64,000 nucleotides of DNA from Methylomicrobium lacus_A (GCF_041897535.1 NZ_CP169217.1:124001-188000), one strand, 5' to 3'. Positions 36,888 to 46,565 are shown, counted from the stretch's first letter. Program-made: numbers and translations. The notes: a model not told the origin generated them from the sequence alone.

Positions 36888-39138
36888 TGTCGAATTACAT
36901 GCGCAGGGCGCATCCCAGTTTACCGACGACCTGCTTCTTCCGGAAGGTTCGCTGGCGGTTTTTCCTGTCGTTTCGACGATAGCACACGGCATGATCGAAA
37001 GGATCGATACCGCGTCGGCATTGGCTTGCTCCGGTGTCGTCGCCGTGTTTACGGCGGCCGATATTCCGGGCATCAATCAAATCGGCAACGTTGCCGCCGA
37101 TGAGGTGTTGCTGGCCGAGACAGAAGTCGTGTATCAGGGGCAGCCGATCGCCCTGGTGGTCGCCGAAACCGTCGACATGGCCCGGCAGGCGGCGGCTTCG
37201 GTCGTGATCGATTATCGGCCCTTGCCTGCCGTATTCGATGCCCGGACGGCGGATAAAATGGGCCTGCACATCGCGCCGAGAAGGCTGTTTTCTTTCGGCG
37301 ATATCGAGGCGGCCTGGGGCCAATGCGATCTGATCGTCGAAGGCTCGGCCGCGACCGGCGCGCAGGAGCACATGTATCTCGAAACCCAGAATGCCATCGC
37401 CTTTCCTCTGGAGAACAACGGGCTCAAGGTGCTTTCGGCGACACAGTCGCCGGGCTCCACACAGCGCATCATCGCCAGGGTACTGGGCTTGCCGATGCAC
37501 GCGGTAGAAGTCGATGTGCTGCGCCTCGGTGGAGGCTTTGGCGGCAAGGAGGAACAGGCGACTGCATTTGCGGTGATGGCGGCCCTGGCGGCTCATCGCT
37601 TGCAACGAATCGTAAAAATATCGCTACGGCGGGATGAAGACTGCCGGATGACAGGCAAGCGCCATCCCTATGATGCGGACTTCAAGATCGGCCTGGACCG
37701 TTCAGGAAAAATTTTGGCTTACCGGGCCGATTTCTTCCAGAATGCCGGCGCGGTAGCCGACCTGTCTCCGCCCATCCTGGAGCGCTCGTTGTTTCATGCC
37801 TGCAACAGCTATTTCATCCCCAACATGCAGGTCAGCGCGGTCAGTTGTAGGACCCATCTGCCGCCCAATACCGCGTTCAGAGGCTTCGGCGGGCCGCAGG
37901 GAATGTATGTGCTGGAGTGCGCGATTTTTAAGGCGGCCGAGACCATGGGTGTCGACGCCGGCCGAATTCAACAGATCAATCTGATGCAGGAAGACCGGTA
38001 TTTTTACTATGGCATGCAGGCGCGGCGCTGTATGGCGACGGCATGCTGGCAGGAAGCGGAGTCCCGTTTTGGCTTGCAAGATCGCCGAAAGGAAATCGAT
38101 GCATTCAATGCCGCCCATCAGCTCGAAAAGAAAGGCATCGCGATCATGCCGGTGTGTTTCGGCATCTCCTTTACCTCGACTTTTCTCAATCAGGCCGACG
38201 CGCTGGTTCATGTCTACGGCGATGGCAGCGTCAGCGTCAGCTGCGGCGCGGTCGAAATGGGGCAGGGCGTGAAACAGAAGATCGCTAAGGTGGTTGCTGC
38301 GGTTTTCGGCCTCGACGAGCAACGCGTCAAGGTCGAAAGCACCAATACCACGCGCATCGCGAACATGTCGCCGACCGCGGCCAGCACCGGCGCCGACCTG
38401 AACGGTCAGGCGGCCCGTCTGGCCGCATTGCAGATCCAACAGCGCCTGATCGAGCTGGCTGCCGCACAACTCGGCGTCGAAGCTTCGGAGCTGACCTTCG
38501 AGCGGGAAGGGGTCTATCGGCAGGGCAAAGCGACAGAGCTAAGCTGGAACAAACTGGTCAACTTGGCCTATATGTCGAGGACGGCCTTGTCGGCCGAGGC
38601 GCACTACGCGACGCCGGAGCTGTTTTTCGACCGGGATAAGGCACAGGGCCAGCCCTTCGCCTACCATGTCTACGGCTGTGCGGCGGTCGAAATCACCGTC
38701 GATTGCCTGCGCGGGAGGTATCGCATCGATAGCGTCAAAATTGTGCACGATGACGGCCAGCCGCTGGATGTGATGGTCGATCGCGGCCAGGTCGAAGGCG
38801 GCGTCGTACAAGGGCTGGGCTGGATGACGCTGGAAGAGGTCGTGTTCGACGAGACGGGGCGCCTGTTGACCGATAACCTGACCGCTTACAAAATTCCGGA
38901 CATGCATTTCGCACCGGCCATCGACGTGCACTTTTTGGAATCGGCGACGAATCCGCCGGGCCTGATGCATTCGAAGGCGGTCGGCGAACCGCCCTTGATG
39001 TACGGCATTGCGGCCTATTTCGCGCTCTGCAAGGCGATTCGGGCGTTCAATCCAGGCTGGCAACCCGATTTCCACGCTCCGATGACGCCGGAAAAAATGC
39101 TGTTGGCGCTGCATCAGAAACAACATCCCGATGCTTAA
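36874..39138 (+). CDS. xdhB: Xanthine dehydrogenase molybdopterin-binding subunit
   Basis: The start at 36874 is inside the xdhA end and follows GGGAGG at a good distance; an in-frame start at 36844 is less likely. The 754-residue subunit has LRLGGGFGGKEEQ (molybdopterin contact), NTAFRGFGGPQGMYVLE, GAVEMGQGVKQKI, and SKAVGEPPLMYGIAAYFAL with the catalytic glutamate. It oxidises hypoxanthine and xanthine. XdhC for cofactor sulfuration is encoded downstream. Confidence 0.95.
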   Translation: MNLRDVELHAQGASQFTDDLLLPEGSLAVFPVVSTIAHGMIERIDTASALACSGVVAVFTAADIPGINQIGNVAADEVLLAETEVVYQGQPIALVVAETVDMARQAAASVVIDYRPLPAVFDARTADKMGLHIAPRRLFSFGDIEAAWGQCDLIVEGSAATGAQEHMYLETQNAIAFPLENNGLKVLSATQSPGSTQRIIARVLGLPMHAVEVDVLRLGGGFGGKEEQATAFAVMAALAAHRLQRIVKISLRRDEDCRMTGKRHPYDADFKIGLDRSGKILAYRADFFQNAGAVADLSPPILERSLFHACNSYFIPNMQVSAVSCRTHLPPNTAFRGFGGPQGMYVLECAIFKAAETMGVDAGRIQQINLMQEDRYFYYGMQARRCMATACWQEAESRFGLQDRRKEIDAFNAAHQLEKKGIAIMPVCFGISFTSTFLNQADALVHVYGDGSVSVSCGAVEMGQGVKQKIAKVVAAVFGLDEQRVKVESTNTTRIANMSPTAASTGADLNGQAARLAALQIQQRLIELAAAQLGVEASELTFEREGVYRQGKATELSWNKLVNLAYMSRTALSAEAHYATPELFFDRDKAQGQPFAYHVYGCAAVEITVDCLRGRYRIDSVKIVHDDGQPLDVMVDRGQVEGGVVQGLGWMTLEEVVFDETGRLLTDNLTAYKIPDMHFAPAIDVHFLESATNPPGLMHSKAVGEPPLMYGIAAYFALCKAIRAFNPGWQPDFHAPMTPEKMLLALHQKQHPDA

Positions 39139-39607
39139 CTGGCGCAACGTCGTGCACGGCAGTCTGGTTTACGCGAGCGGCGATTCCATTGCCGCCGCGA
39201 TTGCGGGCGATTTTCAGATGAGCCGGATGCTGGGCATGACGTTTGTCGGCGGAACGCTTTATGCGCTGGAGATTCCGGCGTATTTCGTCTGGATAGATCG
39301 GCAGTTTGACCATCCCGGTCGATGGAATGCAATCAAGCGCATGCTCTGCGCGGAAGCATTTTTCAATCCGTTGTGGATCGCGCGGCATATTGCGCTGATT
39401 AATTTGTTTTCGGGACGCGGCTCGGAAATCAACTGGGGCTTGTTGGCAATCGGACTGGATTCCTTTCTGTACGCCTTGCCGTTTGCGCTACTGATCAATT
39501 ACGTGATACAAAACGTGATATCGCTCAACTGGCGGTTTCTGGCCAGTGCGCTGTTTTCGGCTGCCATGGCGGTCTATTACGCTTTAAGCGAGGTGCTGTT
39601 TGGCTGA
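39131..39607 (+). CDS. Hypothetical membrane protein in xanthine dehydrogenase operon
   Basis: The 158-residue protein has three to four hydrophobic segments (about residues 32-50, 70-90, 100-120 and 130-155). It overlaps xdhB by 8 bp and xdhC by 8 bp, so it is part of the operon. The segment GDSIAAAIAGDFQMSRMLGM faintly recalls Mpv17/PMP22 proteins, but I would not assign it. It is too short for a purine permease; an accessory or assembly role is a guess. Confidence 0.6.
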   Translation: MLNWRNVVHGSLVYASGDSIAAAIAGDFQMSRMLGMTFVGGTLYALEIPAYFVWIDRQFDHPGRWNAIKRMLCAEAFFNPLWIARHIALINLFSGRGSEINWGLLAIGLDSFLYALPFALLINYVIQNVISLNWRFLASALFSAAMAVYYALSEVLFG

Positions 39608-40562
39608 TCCTGTGCAACCCTGGCAATGGATAGGCGAGAGCTTGGCTGCGGGCGAGCCGGCCACGTTGCTGCTTGTCGTCGACAGTTGCGGCAGTTCTCC
39701 GGGCAAGAGCGGCGCCAAAATGGCGGTCAGCGCGAACGGCGTGATCGGAACGATTGGGGGAGGGGCCGTCGAATATGGCTTGATTGAATCGGCCAGGGCA
39801 GCGATGGCCAAGGGAGAGTCCGAGCCGACGCTTGTTTCCAGAGCGCATCATGCCTCGGAAACGGGTACCGGTTCCGGCATGATCTGCGGCGGCGAACAAA
39901 CGGTTCTAGCCTACCCCTGCCGGATTCAGGAACGGTCCTTATTCGAGCAGGTCGCCGAATGCTGCCGCCTCAGAATGCCAAGGCGCCTCGTCGTATCAAG
40001 GCGCGGCCTGCGACTGATCGACGCCGATGCGTCGGGTTTTTCTGCACATTTCGAGCCCGGTGCAGACTGGCATTACCAGGAAGTGATCGGGCTCCGCAAA
40101 TGCGCCTATATCATCGGCGGCGGACATGTCAGTCTGATGCTGTCCAAAGTGCTCGATCTGCTGGATTTCGATTTCGTCGTGATCGATGAACGCGAAGGCC
40201 TCGAAGCGATGCAAAGCAACGACGTCGCCTGGAAAAAAATCGTTACCCCTTACGCGGAGATCGATCAAGCGGTTCCGGAAGGCCCCGAGGTTTTTATCGT
40301 CATCATGACGCACAGCCATCGAACCGATGCGCGGGTCTTGGCGAAGCTGGCCGCAAAGAACGTGCCTTATCTTGGCCTCTTGGGCAGCCGTAAAAAAATT
40401 GCCTCGATCAAGGAGGCCTTGTCCAGGCAAGTACCGGAGCAAGCCCTGCAAAGGCTGCATGCGCCCATCGGCTTGCCGATCAAGAGCCATGCGCCGGCCG
40501 AAATAGCGATCAGCATCGCCGCCGAATTGGTCCAATTTACCAATTCTGTCATGAACCATTAA
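39600..40562 (+). CDS. xdhC: Xanthine dehydrogenase accessory protein XdhC
   Basis: XdhC binds molybdenum cofactor, promotes its sulfuration and inserts it into the large subunit. The 320-residue protein has ATLLLVVDSCGSSPGKSGAKM and GTIGGGAVEYGLIESA at the N-terminus, GMICGGEQTV, and a C-terminal Rossmann domain with YIIGGGHVSLMLSKVL and YLGLLGSRKKIASI. The TTG at 39600 is the assumed start; GTG at 39612 is an alternative. Either way it is coupled to the membrane-protein gene. Confidence 0.9.
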   Translation: MADPVQPWQWIGESLAAGEPATLLLVVDSCGSSPGKSGAKMAVSANGVIGTIGGGAVEYGLIESARAAMAKGESEPTLVSRAHHASETGTGSGMICGGEQTVLAYPCRIQERSLFEQVAECCRLRMPRRLVVSRRGLRLIDADASGFSAHFEPGADWHYQEVIGLRKCAYIIGGGHVSLMLSKVLDLLDFDFVVIDEREGLEAMQSNDVAWKKIVTPYAEIDQAVPEGPEVFIVIMTHSHRTDARVLAKLAAKNVPYLGLLGSRKKIASIKEALSRQVPEQALQRLHAPIGLPIKSHAPAEIAISIAAELVQFTNSVMNH

Positions 40563-40602
40563 CAACATGGCCTTACCGATTTATCACCGATGGAGACTCT
40601 TT

Positions 40603-40785
40603 ATGAACAGCGCCATTAAACTCACGAATGCCCGAGTAATTAGAGCAACGAAGGACGCGAATGCAGATAATAAAATCGCCACTGTCGATCTCGAAAAATT
40701 TGAATTTGTTTATCAAACCATCGAATGGACCGATGTGAAGTCGGGTGCAGTAAGCGAAGACAGTTGGAACGAAGGACCCGCTTGA
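40603..40785 (+). pseudogene. C-terminal fragment of a type VI secretion Hcp tube protein
   Basis: The 60-residue frame begins at an ATG preceded by TGGAGACTCTTT, a usable ribosome site. Its sequence, with AIKLTNARVIRATKDAN then EFVYQTIEWTDVKSGAVSED and an SWNE end, matches the last third of Hcp proteins (the I-x-W-T strand and D-x-W end). Hcp is normally about 160 residues and forms hexameric rings. The upstream two thirds are absent, since xdhC ends 40 bp before. No other type VI gene is present. It is probably a remnant, though it could still be translated. Confidence 0.6.
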
Positions 40786-40831
40786 AAAAGGCTTATGATG
40801 AATGTCGATTTCCTGATTCTGCTTTAAACCG

Positions 40832-41761
40832 ATGAGATTAGTCGTTGCGTTGGGTGGCAATGCGCTACTGCTCCGAGGCGAAGCGCTGACCTCCGAAAAT
40901 CAGCGCCGCAATATTCAAATTGCCGCCGCCGCGCTGGCGCCACTGACTGGCGACCATCAGATCATCATCACGCACGGCAATGGACCTCAGGTCGGACTGT
41001 TGGCATTGCAAGGCGCGGCCTATAAGTCTGACGAAAGCTATCCCTTGGACATTCTCGACGCCGAAACCGAAGGCATGATCGGTTATCTGATCGAGCAGGA
41101 ATTGGGCAATTATTTGCCGCCAGAACGGCTCTGTGCAACCTTGCTGACGCAAATCGAAGTGGACCCCAATGATCCGGCTTTTGACTCGCCGAGCAAGCCG
41201 ATCGGCCCCGTTTACTCCAAAACCACCGCGGAACGACTCGCCAATCAACATCGCTGGCGCATCGCGAAGGATGGCGAATATTATCGGCGTGTGGTGCCGT
41301 CGCCCAGGCCGCGAAGGATCGTCGAGATCGAGGTGATTAAGTCACTGATCATACGTAATGTGGTGGTGATTTGCGCGGGAGGCGGCGGCATCCCGGTTGT
41401 GAAGGACGTAGATGGCCACTGGCGCGGCGTTGAAGCGGTGATCGACAAGGATCTGGCCGGGGCGCTGCTGGCGATCGAGTTAGGCGCCGATCATTTCTTG
41501 ATGCTGACCGATGTCGATGCGGTGTACCAGAATTGGGGAATGCCCAAGGCCCGTGCGATTCGCCGCATATCGCCCGGAGCGCTTCGGGAAATGGCCTTTG
41601 CCGAAGGCTCGATGGCTCCGAAAATACTGGCCGCATGCGAATTTGTCGAGAAAACCGGCCGCATTGCCGGCATCGGCCAGCTCAAGGATGTGGTCGAGAT
41701 TCTCGACGGAACCGCCGGCACGACGATCGCGCCGGATGTGGATATCGGCTGGTGGGATTGA
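40832..41761 (+). CDS. arcC: Carbamate kinase
   Basis: The 309-residue amino-acid-kinase-fold enzyme begins MRLVVALGGNALL. It has IITHGNGPQVGLLALQ, the substrate loop PTKPIGP-like SPSKPIGPVYSK, CAGGGGIPVV and LMLTDVDAVYQNWG. It interconverts carbamoyl phosphate plus ADP with carbamate plus ATP. No arginine deiminase or ornithine carbamoyltransferase lies nearby. The neighbours are purine-catabolic, as in the E. coli yge/ygf region, where a carbamate kinase paralogue sits with xanthine dehydrogenase genes. Confidence 0.94.
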   Translation: MRLVVALGGNALLLRGEALTSENQRRNIQIAAAALAPLTGDHQIIITHGNGPQVGLLALQGAAYKSDESYPLDILDAETEGMIGYLIEQELGNYLPPERLCATLLTQIEVDPNDPAFDSPSKPIGPVYSKTTAERLANQHRWRIAKDGEYYRRVVPSPRPRRIVEIEVIKSLIIRNVVVICAGGGGIPVVKDVDGHWRGVEAVIDKDLAGALLAIELGADHFLMLTDVDAVYQNWGMPKARAIRRISPGALREMAFAEGSMAPKILAACEFVEKTGRIAGIGQLKDVVEILDGTAGTTIAPDVDIGWWD

Positions 41762-41782
41762 CTGCAGGGTTTCCTTGCGCAT

Positions 41783-43132
41783 TCAATCCGAAAGCAAATT
41801 CCGCTCTTGCAGAAATGCTTCCACCAACCCGCTCAACAACGGCTCGCCGATTTCGTCGAATTCGTAACTCGCGCGCACGACCGGTTTGTTGATCTCGATC
41901 AGCGCGCCAAGGTCGCACGGCGTCGCGGTCACGACCACATCGGCCTCGGCCGCATTGATCGTTTCTTGCAAGGCGCGAAGTTGTGCCGGATGATAGCCGA
42001 CGGCCGGCAGCACCTTGCCGATATGCGGATAGTGGCGGTAAACCTCGACGATCTCGCCTGCCGCGAAATCGCGCGGATCGACAATCTCCGCCGCCCCGGC
42101 TTCCAATGCGGCAACATAGCCAGCGCCATAGGCCATGTCGCCGTGCGTGATGGTCGGGCCATCCTCGACCACGAGCACGCGTTTGCCACGCACCCGATTA
42201 GGATCAGACAGTTGCACGATCGAGGCGCCGCGCCCGACCTTAGCACGTGGATTCATTTGCCGCACGGTGTCTTCCACGCGCCGCACATCGTCAGGCGCCG
42301 CCGAATTGACCTTGGCGATCAGAATAATATCGGCCATCCGCAGCACCGTCTCGCCCGGATGATGCGAAGTTTCATGGCCCGGCCGCAACGGATCAACCAG
42401 CACGATGTGCAGATCGGGCCTTATGAACGAAAAATCGTTGTTGCCGCCGTCCCAGACAATGATGTCGGCTTCCCGTTCTGCGAGTTCTACGATCCTGGCA
42501 TAATCGATGCCTGCAAACACCACATTGCCGATCGCCAGATGCGGTTCGTATTCCTCGCGTTCCTCGACCGTGCAGCCGGCCGCATCCAGATCGGCGCTTG
42601 CAGCGAAACGCTGCACGGCCTGTTGCTCCAGATCGCCGTAAGGCATCGGATGCCGGATCACCGCGACTTTCAGGCCGTGCGCCTTCAACAGTTTGGACAG
42701 CCAGCGCGTCGTTTGCGATTTGCCGCAGCCGGTGCGCACCGCGCAGCAGGCGATCACCGGCACGGAAGCCTGGAGCATCGTTCGCTTCGGGCCCAGCAGG
42801 ATGAAGTCGGCGCCTTGGGCGAGTGCGATCGAAGCCGTGTGCATCACCCGGCTATGCGGCACGTCGCTGTACGAGAAAATGACCTGATCGATGTGCTGCG
42901 TTCCGCACAGGGCGGCGAGTTCCGCTTCATCGACGATAGGAATGTCCTCGGGATAAAGTTGGCCTGCCAGTGCGGCCGGATAGCGGCGGCCCGCGATGTC
43001 CGGAATCTGCGCGGCGGTGAAGGCGACGACTTCGTAGGCCGGATCGTCCCGATAGACAACGTTGAAATTATGAAAATCGCGGCCGGCGGCGCCCATGATC
43101 ACGATTTTGGTGCGTTGTTTCGTAGCGGGCAT
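41783..43132 (-). CDS. COG2403 P-loop protein (cyclic 2,3-diphosphoglycerate synthase-like)
   Basis: The 449-residue protein has an N-terminal Rossmann-like segment (KIVIMGAAGRDFHNFNVVYR) and a central P-loop ACCAVRTGCGKSQTTRWLSK (about residue 150). The metal/nucleotide residues lie in IVWDGGNNDFSF, and VLVVEDGPTITHGDMAYGAG (about 325) is strongly conserved. Homologues are annotated as cyclic 2,3-diphosphoglycerate synthetases after the methanogen enzyme, but most bacterial members are untested. It is convergent with arcC, 21 bp apart. The true substrate here is open. Confidence 0.8.
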   Translation of the reverse strand: MPATKQRTKIVIMGAAGRDFHNFNVVYRDDPAYEVVAFTAAQIPDIAGRRYPAALAGQLYPEDIPIVDEAELAALCGTQHIDQVIFSYSDVPHSRVMHTASIALAQGADFILLGPKRTMLQASVPVIACCAVRTGCGKSQTTRWLSKLLKAHGLKVAVIRHPMPYGDLEQQAVQRFAASADLDAAGCTVEEREEYEPHLAIGNVVFAGIDYARIVELAEREADIIVWDGGNNDFSFIRPDLHIVLVDPLRPGHETSHHPGETVLRMADIILIAKVNSAAPDDVRRVEDTVRQMNPRAKVGRGASIVQLSDPNRVRGKRVLVVEDGPTITHGDMAYGAGYVAALEAGAAEIVDPRDFAAGEIVEVYRHYPHIGKVLPAVGYHPAQLRALQETINAAEADVVVTATPCDLGALIEINKPVVRASYEFDEIGEPLLSGLVEAFLQERNLLSD

Positions 43133-43193
43133 AGAAAGTTCATCCTGACAGGGTGATCAGAGAATCCATTATGGCAAATCGTTCCGCTTATTA

Positions 43194-43742
43194 TCAGGAT
43201 GCTTTGCGGGTGTGACTATACAGGTTGTTGAAGAGCCGGATGACAACGGCAATCAGCGTCTGGGTGGTCTTGATTGCCGGTACCCGAACCGGATTTTCCG
43301 AAGCGAAATCATCGATCGTTTCGTTCATGAATTTTACCAGTCCCATTTGTCCGGTTTCATCGAGCGAGCGCTGCCGCAGGCGATCTTGCAGTTTTTCCCT
43401 GATCTTTTCGTCCATGAATTTATCCGCCAGCAACGATTGCAGCTCCGCATCCAGCAGCATCGCTTCTTTCTCAAGAAAGTCGAAGTCCAGGTCTTTGTGC
43501 GAGGGTAGGGGGCCGAAAGCGTGCTGATAGATGCAAATCACGTCGAAGCAAAGGTCCATGAACAAGTGCGACATGTCCTGGTTTTGCTCGGCGATGATGG
43601 CCGGAAACATGCCGAAGAAGGTTTGCGCCAAAGCGGTTTGATCAAGCTGGAATTGCTCAATAATCTTCCGGCCGGCGTTCTCGTCGATGCTTCTCGCATA
43701 TTCTATTGCCTGATATAGCTCGCGGTCTGTCAGTTCGTGCAT
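43194..43742 (-). CDS. Hypothetical protein
   Basis: The 182-residue soluble, mostly helical acidic protein begins MHELTDRELYQAIEYARSID and has DLCFDVICIYQHAFGPLPSH and VRVPAIKTTQTLIAVVIRLF. I recognise no family. It has a plausible start, codon use like its neighbours and no overlap with other genes, so it is likely real. It is monocistronic, with the COG2403 gene 61 bp beyond its end. Confidence 0.65.
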   Translation of the reverse strand: MHELTDRELYQAIEYARSIDENAGRKIIEQFQLDQTALAQTFFGMFPAIIAEQNQDMSHLFMDLCFDVICIYQHAFGPLPSHKDLDFDFLEKEAMLLDAELQSLLADKFMDEKIREKLQDRLRQRSLDETGQMGLVKFMNETIDDFASENPVRVPAIKTTQTLIAVVIRLFNNLYSHTRKAS

Positions 43743-43871
43743 GATTGCCCTTTATGGATGAGATGATAGAGATAATATAACATTTCATGCGTTATTGAGC
43801 GCTTGGAATGAATAGTCGCAGGCGTCCGCTGGTTTTACTCAGGGAGTCTCAGTGCACTCGACCCGACATGG

Positions 43872-46565
43872 CTACACGGGGGAAATGTCACTCCCGATGC
43901 CGAAACCGGCGATATCGTATCCGTGACAACGCATGACCAGATTGGCCAGCAGCCCGGTCCAGCCGGTTTGATGCGCGGCGCCGAGCCCCTGGCCATTGTC
44001 GCCGTGAAAATATTCAAAGAACAACAGATGTTCGCGCCAGTCGGGATCGGACTGCCAGGGACTGTCGGCCGCAAAGGCCGGCAGGCGGCCGTCGGCATCG
44101 GGGCGGTAAAGGTTAACCATCCGCCGGGACAAGCAGTCGACGACTTCGCTCAGGGTCAAGGCCTTATCGCCGAGTCCGGGCGCAGAAACGGTATAAGCGT
44201 CGCCGAGAAAGCGGTGGAATTTCTCCAGCGCCAGGATCAGCGTGTAATTGGTCGGCAGCCAGATCGGGCCGCGCCAGTTCGAATTGCCGCCGAACAAGCC
44301 GGAATTCGACTCGCCGGGCACGTATTCGATCATGGCCTGGCCGATGCCCGGCAAAACCCCCAAATCGCGGCGCTCGGCATGGACGCGGCTGACGCTCCTT
44401 ATGCCGTATGGCGAGAGAAACTCCTGTTCGTCGAACAGGCGGCGAATGATCGCCGGCAGCATGGTGTGATCGACCAGCGACAGCAGGTGTTCGCCGCGGC
44501 CGTTTTTACGCGCGGGGCAGGCGCAAATGGCATTTCCGTGGAACACGCCGCCGCCATGCTGGTTGAGCAAGGCGCGGAAGCGAGGGGCGTTCTTCAACAA
44601 GCGATGATCGACGATTTCGCAGGCGAATAGAGGAATCAGTCCGACCCAGGAATAGACGTTCACGCGATGGTGCTTGCCGTTGGGCTCCACCAGCAAATCC
44701 TTGAAAAAACCGTCCTCCGGATCCCAAAGCGAAACTCCGGTTCCGGCATGGCCGGCGAGGGTGTTGGCGATATTCAGAAACTGCGTATAAATCTGTATCG
44801 CCGCATCCTCATAATCGGGATCTTCGGTCGCCAATTCCAGCGCCATCACGGTCATGTTCAGCGCAAACATGGCCATCCAACCCGTCGCGTCCGACTGTTT
44901 CAGTTTGTAACCTTCCGGTAAGCGCTGGGAGCGGTCGAACACCGAAATGTTGTCGAGGCCCAAAAAACCGCCTTCGAATACATTCAGGCCGTCGCGATCC
45001 TTGCTGGTGATCCACCAGGCATAATTCATCAAGAGTTTGTGAAAGACGCGCTGCAGAAAATTGCGGTCGCCATGGCCGCGCTGTTGCCGTTCCATCCTGA
45101 ATACCTGCAACGCGCCCAAGGCATGCACGGGCGGATTCACGTCGCTGAAAGACCATTCGCAAGCCGGGATCTGGCCGCTCGGATGAAAATAGGTTTCTTT
45201 CAGCAAGACTTCGATCTGATGTTTGGCAAAATCCGAGTCGATCGAGCAGAACGCGATGCAGTGAAAGGCCAAATCCCAGGCCGCAAACCAGGGATATTCC
45301 CAGGCATCCGGCATCGAGATTATATCGGCGGCCCTAAGGTGTTTCCAGTGCGCATTCCGCCCAGCCTTGCGGCTTTCCGGAGGCGGCAATTGATCGCCTT
45401 GCAGCCAGCGCAGCACGTCATAATGAAAAAACTGTTTTGACCATATCATGCCGGCCATGGCCTGGCGAAAAATCCGAAGATCGTCCGTGTCGGCATTCGG
45501 CAGCAGATCGGCATAAAACCGATCGGCTTCCTGTCGGCGTTGTGCAAGCACAGCGTTGAAATCGGCGAAAGGATCGGTATCGTCTTGCGCGCTCAGCACC
45601 ATTTCGACGATCTTCTCGCCGCCGCCCGGAACGGTCAGCACATGCCAGGCGGCGCTTTTGGTACCTGTTTGTTCGGGATTGACTGCCTCTATGTCCCGAT
45701 CGATTACCCGGCGGTGAAAGCCGTCCTTGACATGGGGCAGGGCATTCGGAATGCCCCAGAGGCGCTCGCCGTTGCTTTCATTTTCGGTAAACAACAGTTC
45801 CACCTCCTGCCTGCCGTGGAGACGGTAGCTCCCAAGCTCCGGGTGAGCGGCTTGGATGGTCCATCCGCATCGGTTCCCGTTTTCTCTTTTCAGTACGGGT
45901 CTATCCCTATGCTCGCCACTCCAGTTCCAGGTATTGCGAAACCATAGTGTCGGCAAGAGATGGAGACTGGCTAAATCGGGGCCGCGGTTGCAAACCGATA
46001 GGCGGATATGGATTTTATCCGTGGAAGCCTTGGCATACTCGATGCCAATATCCCAGTAACGCTTGTCGGCGAAGACGCCGGTATCCATCAGGCCGAAAGG
46101 CGGCTGATCGCGTCCTCGCCTTGCGTTTTCCTCCACCAGGCGGGCATAGGGAAAAGCGGCTTGCGGATATTTGTAAAGATATTTCAGGTAGCTGTGACTC
46201 GGCGTCGCATCGTCATAAAAGTAATATTCCTTGACGTCCTCGCCATGGTTGCCCTCGTTGGCGGTCAGGCCGAAAAGGCGTTCTTTTAGAATCGGGTCCT
46301 TGCCGTTCCATAAGGTCAGGGCAAAACACAGGCGCTGTTTTTCATCCGAAATGCCGCCCAGCCCGTCTTCGTTCCAGCGGTAAACGCGGGATCGCGCCTG
46401 CTCATGGGAAAAATGCTCCCAGGCGTTCCCGTCCGGGCTGTAGTCTTCGCGCACCGTGCCCCAGGCCCGTTCGGACAGGTAAGGTCCCCACAGGCGCCAG
46501 TTTTCTTTGTGTTGGCGTTGATTCTCAAGCCGTCTTTGTTCGGCATTGGTTTTATCGACAATCAT
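43872..46565 (-). CDS. Glucosidase-like protein (GH63 / MGH1-like glycoside hydrolase)
   Basis: The 897-residue soluble protein starts KENWRLWGPYLSERAWGTVR and contains EYYFYDDATPSHSYLKYLYK. Its alpha-toroid part has PDAWEYPWFAAWDLAFHC, PPVHALGALQVFRME, NWRGPIWLPTNY and FFEYFHGDNGQGLGAAHQTG near the end. This layout is that of the bacterial GH63/MGH1-like family, acting on alpha-glucosides or glucosylglycerate-type solutes. The aspartate and glutamate candidates in WDLAFH and EYFHGD are likely catalytic. No transporter is adjacent, so the substrate is probably intracellular. Confidence 0.85.
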   Translation of the reverse strand: MIVDKTNAEQRRLENQRQHKENWRLWGPYLSERAWGTVREDYSPDGNAWEHFSHEQARSRVYRWNEDGLGGISDEKQRLCFALTLWNGKDPILKERLFGLTANEGNHGEDVKEYYFYDDATPSHSYLKYLYKYPQAAFPYARLVEENARRGRDQPPFGLMDTGVFADKRYWDIGIEYAKASTDKIHIRLSVCNRGPDLASLHLLPTLWFRNTWNWSGEHRDRPVLKRENGNRCGWTIQAAHPELGSYRLHGRQEVELLFTENESNGERLWGIPNALPHVKDGFHRRVIDRDIEAVNPEQTGTKSAAWHVLTVPGGGEKIVEMVLSAQDDTDPFADFNAVLAQRRQEADRFYADLLPNADTDDLRIFRQAMAGMIWSKQFFHYDVLRWLQGDQLPPPESRKAGRNAHWKHLRAADIISMPDAWEYPWFAAWDLAFHCIAFCSIDSDFAKHQIEVLLKETYFHPSGQIPACEWSFSDVNPPVHALGALQVFRMERQQRGHGDRNFLQRVFHKLLMNYAWWITSKDRDGLNVFEGGFLGLDNISVFDRSQRLPEGYKLKQSDATGWMAMFALNMTVMALELATEDPDYEDAAIQIYTQFLNIANTLAGHAGTGVSLWDPEDGFFKDLLVEPNGKHHRVNVYSWVGLIPLFACEIVDHRLLKNAPRFRALLNQHGGGVFHGNAICACPARKNGRGEHLLSLVDHTMLPAIIRRLFDEQEFLSPYGIRSVSRVHAERRDLGVLPGIGQAMIEYVPGESNSGLFGGNSNWRGPIWLPTNYTLILALEKFHRFLGDAYTVSAPGLGDKALTLSEVVDCLSRRMVNLYRPDADGRLPAFAADSPWQSDPDWREHLLFFEYFHGDNGQGLGAAHQTGWTGLLANLVMRCHGYDIAGFGIGSDISPV

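Noticed and set aside
38009..38288. Short frames inside xdhB
   Set aside because: Out-of-frame shadows of the molybdopterin subunit.
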